Assembly (NCBI GenBank): GCA_946800325.1
Contig: CAMPEJ010000010.1
Coordinates: 62,001 to 126,000 of the forward strand
Length of the DNA: 64,000 nt
Source: Luzula sylvatica
Taxonomy: Eukaryota; Streptophyta; Magnoliopsida; Poales; Juncaceae
Direction of reading: 5' to 3'
Position numbers and translations under genes: made by a program. How positions within the stretch are numbered: the first letter of the stretch is position 1; each line of letters opens with the position of its first letter. Positions 1 through 10,200 of this stretch are shown here, one piece after another. The notes beneath the pieces were generated by a model, which searched no databases, was not told the DNA's origin, and saw only the letters and a program-made list of their open reading frames with translations.

Positions 1-124
1 ACAAACACTAAGAAAGTTTGTTTTCCGATTCAAAACAAGATTTTAACGCTTTGAGGAGTTCAAATAACGGGTTTTTAGATCATTTGTATCGTATCTTTTA
101 CTACATAACTTTTCACCAAATTTC
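1..124 (+). repeat. Reference satellite monomer (124 bp)
   Basis: First complete monomer, phased from ACAAACAC. It belongs to the variant with TTTTCCGATT at 21-30 and AACGGG at 66-71. It holds the dyad ACAAAC (1-6) / GTTTGT (16-21), a second dyad TTGTTTT (18-24) / AAAACAA (32-38), a CAAAA motif at 31-35, one GATC at 78-81 and the short direct repeat GTATC-GTATC at 86-95. There are four CpG sites, in CCGATT, AACGCT, AACGGG and ATCGTA. The phase is arbitrary; I chose it because ACAAACAC is conserved and easy to locate. Confidence 0.95.
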
Positions 125-248
125 ACAAACACTAAGAAAGTTTGTTTTTCGATTCAAAAGAAGATTTTAACGCTTTGAGGAGTTCAAATAACGTGTTTTT
201 AGATCATTTGTATTATATCTTTTAGTACATAACTTTTCACCAAATTTT

Positions 249-495
249 ACAATCACTAAGAAAGTTTGTTTTTCGATTCAAAACAAGATTTTATCGCTTT
301 GAGGAGTTCAAATAACGTGTTGTTAGATCATTTGTATCGTATCTTTTACTATATAACTTTTCACCAAATTTCACAAACACTAAGAAATTTGTTTTTCGAT
401 TCAAAACAAGATTTTAACGCATTGAGGAGTTCAAATAACGTGTTTTTAGATCATTTGTATCGTATCTTTTACTATATAACTTTTCACCAAATTTC
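249..495 (+). repeat. Diagnostic dimer: ACAATCAC monomer plus 123-bp monomer
   Basis: A two-monomer signature that marks HOR position across the array. The first monomer begins ACAATCAC, usually reads TTTTATCGCTTTG or TTTTATCACTTTG, then GTGTTGTTAG and ACTATATAAC. The second (373-495) lacks one G (AAGAAATTTG instead of AAGAAAGTTTG), reads ACGCATTGAGG and also has ACTATATAAC; it is 123 bp. The dimer recurs about 40 times, for example near 2002, 9330, 12431, 13672, 14914, 16030, 16775, 18017, 19133, 20376, 21492, 23603, 25590, 26706, 28817, 32042, 33153, 34892, 37116, 38724, 40332, 41940, 42932, 44043, 45651, 46643, 47754, 48746, 49857, 51347, 52339, 56186, 57178, 58289, 60382, 61617 and 63348 (position of a TTG inside the first monomer). 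Spacings cluster at 745, 992, 1111, 1116, 1242, 1608 and 1739 bp, which are 6, 8, 9, 9, 10, 13 and 14 monomers plus small indels. Confidence 0.9.
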
Positions 496-1487
496 ACAAA
501 CACTAAGAAAGTTTGTTTTTCGATTTCAAACAAGATTTTAACGCTTTGAGGAGTTCAAATAATGTGTTTTTAGGTCATTTGTATCGTATCTTTTACAACA
601 TAACTTTTCACCAAATTTCACAAACACTGAGAAAGTTTGTTTTTCGATTCAAAACAAGATTTTATCTCTTTGAAGAGTTCAAATAACGTGTTTTTAGATC
701 ATTTGTATAGTATCTTTTACAACATAACTTTTCACCAAATTTCACAAACACTGAGAAAGTTTGTTTTTCGATTCAAAACAAGATTTTAACGCTTTGAGGA
801 GTTCAAATAACGGGTTTTTAGATCATTTGTATCGTATCTTTTACTACATAACTTTTCACCAAATTTCACAAACACTAAGAAAGTTTGTTTTCCGATTCAA
901 AACAAGATTTTAACGCTTTGAGGAGTTGAAATAACGGGTTTTTAGATCATTTGTATCGTATCTTTTACTACATCACTTTTCACCAAATTTCACAAACACT
1001 AAGAAAGTTTGTTTTTCGATTCAAAACAAGATTTTAACGCTTTGAGGAGTTCAAATAACATGTTTTTAGATCATTTGTATCGTATCTTTTACTACATAAC
1101 TTTTCACCAAATTTCACAAACACTAAGAAAGTTTGTTTTTCGATTCAAAACAAAATTTTAACGCTTTGAGGAGTTCAAATAACATGTTTTTAGGTCATTT
1201 GTATCGTATCTTTTAGTACATAACTTTTCACCAAATTTTACAATCACTAAGAAAGTTTGTTTTTCGATTCAAAACAAGATTTTAACGCTTTGAGTAGTTC
1301 AAATAACCTGTTTTTAGATCATTTGTATCGTATCTTTTACTACATAACTTTTCACCAAATTTCACAAACACTAAGAAAGTTTGTTTTTCGATTCAAAACA
1401 AGATTTTAACGCTTTGAGGAGCTCAAATAACGGGTTTTTAGATCATTTGTATCGTATATTTTACTACATAACTTTTCACCAAATTTC

Positions 1488-1612
1488 ACAAACACTAAGA
1501 AAGTTTGTTTTTCGATTTCAAAACAAGATTTTAACGCTTGGAGGAGTTCAAATAACGTGTTTTTAGATCATTTGTATCGTATCTTTTACTGCATAACTTT
1601 TCACCAAATTTT
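1488..1612 (+). repeat. 125-bp monomer (GATTTCAAAAC, GCTTGGAGG)
   Basis: Example of the +1 variant: CGATTTCAAAACAAG in place of CGATTCAAAACAAG gives 125 bp. In this copy the usual GCTTTGAGG is GCTTGGAGG, which removes an in-frame TGA and produces one of the 61-codon reading frames (1381-1566). The same pair of changes recurs near 11945, 23115, 26220, 28330, 36507, 38115, 39723, 41331, 43437, 45042, 61010 and 62615, always as part of a HOR string. Confidence 0.85.
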
Positions 1613-2039
1613 ACAAATACTAAGAAAGTTTGTTTTTCGATTCAAAACAAGATTTTAACGCTTTGAGTAGTTCAAATAACCTGTTTTTAGATCATTTGTA
1701 TCGTATCTTTTACTACATAACTTTTCACCAAATTTCACAAACACTAAGAAAGTTTGTTTTCCGATTCAAAACAAGATTTTAACGCTTTGAGGAGTTCAAA
1801 TAACGGGTTTTTAGATCATTTGTATCGTATCTTTTACTACATAACTTTTCACCAAATTTCACAAACACTAAGAAAGTTTGTTTTTCGATTGAAAACAAGA
1901 TTTTAACGCTTTGAGGAGTTCAAATAACGTGTTTTTAGATCATTTGTATCATATCTTTTAGTACATAACTTTTCACCAAATTTTACAATCACTAAGAAAG
2001 TTTGTTTTTCGATTCAAAACAAGATTTTATCACTTTGAG

Positions 2040-3778
2040 GAGTTCAAATAACGTGTTGTTAGATCATTTGTATCGTATCTTTTACTATATAACTTTTCAC
2101 CAAATTTCACAAACACTAAGAAATTTGTTTTTCGATTCAAAACAAGATTTTAACGCATTGAGGAGTTCAAATAACGTGTTTTTAGATCATTTGTATTGTA
2201 TCTTTTACTACATAACTTTTCACCAAATTTTACAAACACTAAGAAAGTTTGTTTTTCGAATCAAAACAAGATTTTAACGCTTTGAGTAGTTCAAATAACG
2301 TGTTTTTAGATCATTTGTATCGTATCTTATTTAGTACATAACTTTTCACCAAATTTCACAAACACTAAGAAAGTTTGTTTTTCGATTCAAAACAACATTT
2401 TAACGCTTTGAGGAGTTCAACTAACATGTTTTTAAATCATTTGTATCGTATCTTTTACTACATAACTTTTCACCAAATTTTTCAAACACTAAGAAAGTTT
2501 ATTTTTCGATTCCAAACAAGATTTTAACGCTTTGAGGAGTTCAACTAATGTGGTTTTAGATCATTTGTATCGTATCTTTTACAACATAACTTTTCACCAA
2601 ATTTCTCAAACACTGAGAAAGTTTGTTTTTCGATTCAAAACAAGATTTTAACTCTTTGAGGAGTTCAAATAACGTGTTTTTAGATCATTTGTATCGTATC
2701 TTTTACTACATAACTTTTCACCAAATATTACAAACACTTAGAAAGTTTGTTTTTCGATTCAAAACAAGATTTTAACGCTTTGAGTAGTTCAAATAACCTG
2801 TTTTTAGATCATTTGTATCGTATCTTTTACAACATAACTTTTCACCAAATTTTACAAACACTAAGAAAGTATGATTTTCGATTTCAAAACAAGATTTTAA
2901 CGCTTTGAGGAGTTCAAATAACGTGTTTTTAGATCATTTGTATCGTATCTTTTAGTACATAACTTTTCACCAAATTTCACAAACACTAAGAAAGTTCGTT
3001 TTTCGATTCAAAACAAGATTTTAACGCTTTGAGGAGTTCAAATAACATGTTTTTAGATCATTTGTATCGTATCTTTTACTACATAACTTTTCACCAAATT
3101 TCACAAACACTAATAAAGTTTGTTTTTCGATTCAAAACAAAATTTTAACGCTTTGAGGAGTTCAAATAACGTGTTTTTAGGTCATTTGTATCGTATCTTT
3201 TAGTACATAACTTTTCACCAAATTTTACAATCACTAAGAAAGTTTGTTTTTCGATTCAAAACAAGATTTTAACGCTTTGAGTAGTTCAAATAACCTGTTT
3301 TTAGATCATTTGTATCGTATCTTTTACTACATAACTTTTCACCAAATTTCACAAACACTGAGAAATTTTGTTTTTCGATTCAAAACAAGATTTTAACTCT
3401 TTGAGGAGTTCAAATAACGTGTTTTTAGATCATTTGTATCGTATCTTTTACTACATAACTTTTCACCAAATTTTACAAACACTTAGAAAGTTTATTTTTC
3501 GATTCAAAACAAGATTTTAACGCTTTGAGTAGTTCAAATAACGTGTTTTTAGATCATTTGTATCGTATCTTTTACAACATAACTTTTCACCAAATTTTAC
3601 ACACACTAAGAAAGTATGTTTTTCGATTTCAAAACAAGATTTTAACGCTTTGAGTAGTTCAAATAACCTGTTTTTAGATCATTTGTATCGTATCTTTTAC
3701 TACATAACTTTTCACCAAATTTCACAAACACTAAGAAAGTTTGTTTTCCGATTCAAAACAAGATTTTAACGCTTTGAG
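2040..3778 (+). repeat. HOR A, copy 1 (14 monomers, 1739 bp)
   Basis: First of three tandem copies with period 1739 bp. That equals 14 x 124 plus a net 3 bp: one 123-bp, one 126-bp and two 125-bp monomers. The unit begins inside the ACAATCAC/GTTGTT monomer and ends inside a TTTTCCG monomer. Landmarks are TGTATTGTATC near 2192, the 126-bp monomer at 2232-2357, AACTAACATG near 2420, TTTTTCAAACAC with GTTTATTTTT near 2480-2505, AATGTGG near 2547, and CAAAATTTT with TTAGGTCATT near 3148-3183. Repeated features align at +1739 and +3478. No gene seen. Confidence 0.9.
2232..2357 (+). repeat. 126-bp monomer (CTTATTTAGTAC)
   Basis: Two extra bases in CTTATTTAGTAC, against the usual CTTTTAGTAC, give a 126-bp monomer. 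The variant marks HOR A and its relatives. It recurs near 4066, 5805, 10770, 19582, 21941, 27153, 33850, 50554, 53776, 55144 and 59339. In the left half it is followed by the AACTAACATG monomer, and in the right half by an AACCTG monomer. That shows two diverged lineages of the same ancestral string. Confidence 0.85.
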
Positions 3779-5517
3779 GAGTTCAAATAACGTGTTGTTA
3801 GATCATTTGTATCGTATCTTTTACTATATAACTTTTCACCAAATTTCACAAACACTAAGAAATTTGTTTTTCGATTCAAAACAAGATTTTAACGCATTGA
3901 GGAGTTCAAATAACGTGTTTTTAGATCATTTGTATTGTATCTTTTACTACATAACTTTTCACCAAATTTTACAAACACTAAGAAAGTTTGTTTTTCGAAT
4001 CAAAACAAGATTTTAACGCTTTGAGTAGTTCAAATAACGTGTTTTTAGATCATTTGTATCGTATCTTATTTAGTACATAACTTTTCACCAAATTTCACAA
4101 ACACTAAGAAAGTTTGTTTTTCGATTCAAAACAACATTTTAACGCTTTGAGGAGTTCAACTAACATGTTTTTAAATCATTTGTATCGTATCTTTTACTAC
4201 ATAACTTTTCACCAAATTTTTCAAACACTAAGAAAGTTTATTTTTCGATTCCAAACAAGATTTTAACGCTTTGAGGAGTTCAACTAATGTGGTTTTAGAT
4301 CATTTGTATCGTATCTTTTACAACATAACTTTTCACCAAATTTCTCAAACACTGAGAAAGTTTGTTTTTCGATTCAAAACAAGATTTTAACTCTTTGAGG
4401 AGTTCAAATAACGTGTTTTTAGATCATTTGTATCGTATCTTTTACTACATAACTTTTCACCAAATATTACAAACACTTAGAAAGTTTGTTTTTCGATTCA
4501 AAACAAGATTTTAACGCTTTGAGTAGTTCAAATAACCTGTTTTTAGATCATTTGTATCGTATCTTTTACAACATAACTTTTCACCAAATTTTACAAACAC
4601 TAAGAAAGTATGATTTTCGATTTCAAAACAAGATTTTAACGCTTTGAGGAGTTCAAATAACGTGTTTTTAGATCATTTGTATCGTATCTTTTAGTACATA
4701 ACTTTTCACCAAATTTCACATACACTAAGAAAGTTCGTTTTTCGATTCAAAACAAGATTTTCACGCTTTGAGGAGTTCAAATAACATGTTTTTAGATCAT
4801 TTGTATCGTATCTTTTACTACATAACTTTTCACCAAATTTCACAAACACTAATAAAGTTTGTTTTTCGATTCAAAACAAAATTTTAACGCTTTGAGGAGT
4901 TCAAATAACGTGTTTTTAGGTCATTTGTATCGTATCTTTTAGTACATAACTTTTCACCAAATTTTACAATCACTAAGAAAGTTTGTTTTTCGATTCAAAA
5001 CAAGATTTTAACGCTTTGAGTAGTTCAAATAACCTGTTTTTAGATCATTTGTATCGTATCTTTTACTACATAACTTTTCACCAAATTTCACAAACACTGA
5101 GAAATTTTGTTTTTCGATTCAAAACAAGATTTTAACTCTTTGAGGAGTTCAAATAACGTGTTTTTAGATCATTTGTATCGTATCTTTTACTACATAACTT
5201 TTCACCAAATTTTACAAACACTTAGAAAGTTTGTTTTTCGATTCAAAACAAGATTTTAACGCTTTGAGTAGTTCAAATAACGTGTTTTTAGATCATTTGT
5301 ATCGTATCTTTTACAACATAACTTTTCACCAAATTTTACACACACTAAGAAAGTATGTTTTTCGATTTCAAAACAAGATTTTAACGCTTTGAGTAGTTCA
5401 AATAACCTGTTTTTAGATCATTTGTATCGTATCTTTTACTACATAACTTTTCACCAAATTTCACAAACACTAAGAAAGTTTGTTTTCCGATTCAAAACAA
5501 GATTTTAACGCTTTGAG
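3779..5517 (+). repeat. HOR A, copy 2 (1739 bp)
   Basis: Second tandem copy. The junction monomer near 3727-3850 is a hybrid: its left part is the TTTTCCGATT variant and its right part is the GTGTTGTTAG/ACTATATAAC variant, so the crossover lies between the two marks (about 3751-3795). Private differences from copies 1 and 3 include CACATACAC near 4720 and TTTTCACGC near 4761. It shares TTTCTCAAACAC (about 4341) with copy 1 (about 2602), whereas copy 3 has the usual TTTCACAAACAC (about 6081). Confidence 0.9.
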
Positions 5518-7256
5518 GAGTTCAAATAACGTGTTGTTAGATCATTTGTATCGTATCTTTTACTATATAACTTTTCACCAAATTTCACAAACACTAAGAA
5601 ATTTGTTTTTCGATTCAAAACAAGATTTTAACGCATTGAGGAGTTCAAATAACGTGTTTTTAGATCATTTGTATTGTATCTTTTACTACATAACTTTTCA
5701 CCAAATTTTACAAACACTAAGAAAGTTTGTTTTTCGAATCAAAACAAGATTTTAACGCTTTGAGTAGTTCAAATAACGTGTTTTTAGATCATTTGTATCG
5801 TATCTTATTTAGTACATAACTTTTCACCAAATTTCACAAACACTAAGAAAGTTTGTTTTTCGATTCAAAACAACATTTTAACGCTTTGAGGAGTTCAACT
5901 AACATGTTTTTAAATCATTTGTATCGTATCTTTTACTACATAACTTTTCACCAAATTTTTCAAACACTAAGAAAGTTTATTTTTCGATTCCAAACAAGAT
6001 TTTAACGCTTTGAGGAGTTCAACTAATGTGGTTTTAGATCATTTGTATCGTATCTTTTACAACATAACTTTTCACCAAATTTCACAAACACTGAGAAAGT
6101 TTGTTTTTCGATTCAAAACAAGATTTTAACTCTTTGAGGAGTTCAAATAACGTGTTTTTAGATCATTTGTATCGTATCTTTTACTACATAACTTTTCACC
6201 AAATATTACAAACACTTAGAAAGTTTGTTTTTCGATTCAAAACAAGATTTTAACGCTTTGAGTAGTTCAAATAACCTGTTTTTAGATCATTTGTATCGTA
6301 TCTTTTACAACATAACTTTTCACCAAATTTTACAAACACTAAGAAAGTATGATTTTCGATTTCAAAACAAGATTTTAACGCTTTGAGGAGTTCAAATAAC
6401 GTGTTTTTAGATCATTTGTATCGTATCTTTTAGTACATAACTTTTCACCAAATTTCACAAACACTAAGAAAGTTCGTTTTTCGATTCAAAACAAGATTTT
6501 AACGCTTTGAGGAGTTCAAATAACATGTTTTTAGATCATTTGTATCGTATCTTTTACTACATAACTTTTCACCAAATTTCACAAACACTAATAAAGTTTG
6601 TTTTTCGATTCAAAACAAAATTTTAACGCTTTGAGGAGTTCAAATAACGTGTTTTTAGGTCATTTGTATCGTATCTTTTAGTACATAACTTTTCACCAAA
6701 TTTTACAATCACTAAGAAAGTTTGTTTTTCGATTCAAAACAAGATTTTAACGCTTTGAGTAGTTCAAATAACCTGTTTTTAGATCATTTGTATCGTATCT
6801 TTTACTACATAACTTTTCACCAAATTTCACAAACACTGAGAAAGTTTGTTTTTCGTTTCAAAACAAGATTTTAACTCTTTGAGGAGTTCAAATAACGTGT
6901 TTTTAGATCATTTGTATCGTATCTTTTACTACATAACTTTTCACCAAATTTTACAAACACTTAGAAAGTTTGTTTTTCGATTCAAAACAAGATTTTAACG
7001 CTTTGAGTAGTTCAAATAACGTGTTTTTAGATCATTTGTATCGTATCTTTTACAACATAACTTTTCACCAAATTTTACAAACACTAAGAAAGTATGTTTT
7101 TCGATTTCAAAACAAGATTTAAACGCTTTGAGTAGTTCAAATAACCTGTTTTTAGATCATTTGTATCGTATCTTTTACTACATAACTTTTCACCAAATTT
7201 CACAAACACTAAGAAAGTTTGTTTTCCGATTCAAAACAAGATTTTAACGCTTTGAG
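5518..7256 (+). repeat. HOR A, copy 3 (1739 bp)
   Basis: Third tandem copy, with the same hybrid junction monomer at its left edge. After about 7257 the sequence continues as a normal TTTTCCG...AACGGG monomer rather than switching to GTGTTGTT. This marks the right end of the tandem expansion. Private changes include GATTTAAACGC near 7117 and TTTCGTTTCAAAAC near 6851. No gene seen. Confidence 0.9.
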
Positions 7257-10200
7257 GAGTTCAAATAACGGGTTTTTAGATCATTTGTATCGTATCTTTT
7301 ACTACATAACTTTTCACCAAATTTCACAAACACTAAGAAAGCTTGTTTTTCGATTCAAAAGAAGATTTTAACGCTTTGAGGAGTTCAAATAACGTGTTTT
7401 TAGATCATTTGTATTATATCTTTTAGTACATAACTTTTCACCAAATTTTACAATCACTAAGAAAGTTTGTTTTTCGATTCAAAACAAGATTTTATCGCTT
7501 TGAGGAGTTCAAATAACGTGTTGTTAGATCATTTGTATCGTATCTTTTACTATATAACTTTTCACCAAATTTCACAAACACTAAGAAAGTTTGTTTTTCG
7601 ATTCAAAACAAGATTTTAACTCTTTGAGGAGTTCAAATAACGTGTTTTTAGATCATTTGTATCGTATCTTTTACTACATCACTTTTCACCAAATTTTACA
7701 AACACTTAGAAAGTTTGTTTTTCGATTCAAAACAAGATTTTAACGCTTTGAGTAGTTCAAATAACCTGTTTTTAGATCATTTGTATCGTATCTTTTACAA
7801 CATAACTTTTCACCAAATTTTACAAACACTAAGAAAGTATGTTTTTCGATTTCAAAACAAGATTTTAACGCTTTGAGGTGTTCAAATAACGTGTTTTTAG
7901 ATCATTTGTATCGTATCTTTTAGTACATAACTTTTCACCAAATTTCACAAACACTAAGAAAGTTTGTTTTTCGATTCAAAACAAGATTTTAACGCTTTGA
8001 GGAGTTCAACTAATGTGTTTTTAGATCATTTGTATCGTATCTTTTACAACATAACTTTTCACCAAATTTCACAAACACTGAGAAAGTTTGTTTTTCGATT
8101 CAAAACAAGATTTTATCTCTTTGAAGAGTTCAAATAACGTGTTTTTAGATCATTTGTATAGTATCTTTTACAACATAACTTTTCACCAAATTTCACAAAC
8201 ACTGAGAAAGTTTGTTTTTCGATTCAAAACAAGATTTTAACTCTTTGAGGAGTTCAAATAACTTGTTTTTAGATCATTTGTATCGTATCTTTTACTACAT
8301 AACTTTTCACCAAATTTTACAAACACTAAGAAAGTATGTTTTTGGATTTCAAAACAAGATTTTAACGCTTTGAGGAGTTCAAATAACGTGTTTTTATATC
8401 ATTTGTATCGTATCTTGTAGTACATAACTTTTCACCAAATTTCACAAACACTAAGAAAGTTTGTTTTTCGATTCAAAACAAGATTTTAACGCTTTGAGGA
8501 GTTCAAATAACATGTTTTTAGATCATTTGTATAGTATCTTTTACTACATAACTTTTCACCAAATTTCACAAACACTAAGAAAGTTTGTTTTCCGATTCAA
8601 AACAAGATTTTAACGCTTTGAGGAGTTCAAATAATGTGTTTTTAGATCATTTGTATCGTATCTTTTACAACATAACTTTTCACCAAATTTCACAAACACT
8701 GAAAAAGTTTGTTTTTCGATTCAAAACAAGATTTTAACTCTTTGAAGAGTTCAAATAACGTGTTTTTAGATCATTTGTATCGTATCTTTTACAACATAAC
8801 TTTTCACCAAATTTCACAAACACTGAGAAAGTTTGTTTTTCGATTCAAAACAAGATTTTAACTCTTTGAGGAGTTCAAATAACTTGTTTTTAGATAATTT
8901 GTTTCGTATCTTTTACTACATAACTTTTCACCAAATTTTACAAACACTAAGAAAGTATGTTTTTCGATTTCAAAACAAGATTTTAACGCTTGGAGGAGTT
9001 CAAATAACGTGTTTTTATATCATTTGTATCGTATCTTTTAGTACATAACTTTTCACCAAATTTCACAAACACTAAGAAAGTTTGTTTTCCGATTCAAAAC
9101 AAGATTTTAACGCTTTGAGGAGTTCAAATAACGGGTTTTTAGATCATTTGTATCGTATCTTTTACTACATAACTTTTCACCAAATTTCACAAACACTAAG
9201 AAAGTTTGTTTTTTGATTCAAAACAAGATTTTAACGCTTTGAGGAGTTCAAATAATGTGTTTTTAGATCATTTGTATCATATCTTTTAGTACATAACTTT
9301 TCACCAAATTTTACAATCACTAAGAAAGTTTGTTTTTCGATTCAAAACAAGATTTTATCGCTTTGAGGAGTTCAAATAACGTGTTGTTAGATCATTTGTA
9401 TCGTATCTTTTACTATATAACTTTTCACCAAATTTCACAAACACTAAGAAATTTGTTTTTCGATTCAAAACAAGATTTTAACGCATTGAGGAGTTCAAAT
9501 AACGTGTTTTTAGATCATTTGTATCGTATATTTTACTATATAACTTTTCACCAAATTTCACAAACACTAAGAAAGTTTGTTTTTCGATTTCAAACAAGAT
9601 TTTAACGCTTTGAGGAGTTCAAATAATGTGTTTTTAGATCATTTGTATCGTATCTTTTACAACATAACTTTTCACCAAATTTCACAAACACTGAGAAAGT
9701 TTGTTTTTCGATTCAAAAAAAGATTTTAACTCTTTGAGGAGTTCAAATAACGTGTTTTTAGATCATTTGCATCGTATCTTTTACTACATAACTTTTCACC
9801 AAATTTTACAAACACTTAGAAAGTTTGTTTTTCGATTCAAAACAAGATTTTAACGCTTTGAGTAGTTCAAATAACTTGTTTTTAGATCATTTGTATCGTA
9901 TCTTTTAGTACATAACTTTTCACCAAATTTCACAAACACTAAGAAAGTTTGTTTTTCGATTCAAAACAAGATTTTAACGCTTTGAGGAGTTCAAATAACA
10001 TGTTTTTAGATCATTTGTATCGTATCTTTTACTACATAACTTTTCACCAAATTTCACAAACACTAAGAAAGTTTGTTTTCCGATTCAAAACAAGATTTTA
10101 ACGCTTTGAGGAGTTCAAATAACGGGTTTTTAGATCATTTGTATCGTATCTTTTACTACATAACTTTTCACTAAATTTCACAAACACTAAGAAAATTTGT

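Larger units (their letters stand above)
1..2039 (+). repeat. Left mixed-monomer block
   Basis: About 16 monomers with no tandem HOR of their own. Positions 1-386 match 7202-7587 at an offset of 7201, including the shared rare features AAAAGAAG near 157/7358 and TGTATTATATC near 210/7411. Positions from about 1000 to 2270 match about 11430-12700 at an offset of 10429, and the same monomer string recurs around 22982-23603 and 28196-28817. That string is AACATG, then CAAAATTTT with TTAGGTCATT, then ACAATCAC with AACCTG, then GGAGCTC with AACGGG, then a 125-bp GATTTCAAAAC monomer with GCTTGGAGG. No gene seen. Confidence 0.85.

Noticed and set aside
266..541. Repeated ~91-codon open reading frame as a small protein family
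   Set aside because: It starts with TTG, has no ATG, is pure satellite sequence, and exists only because the 123-bp monomer keeps frame. The ~35 similar frames and the 61-, 71-, 80- and 94-codon versions have the same origin.
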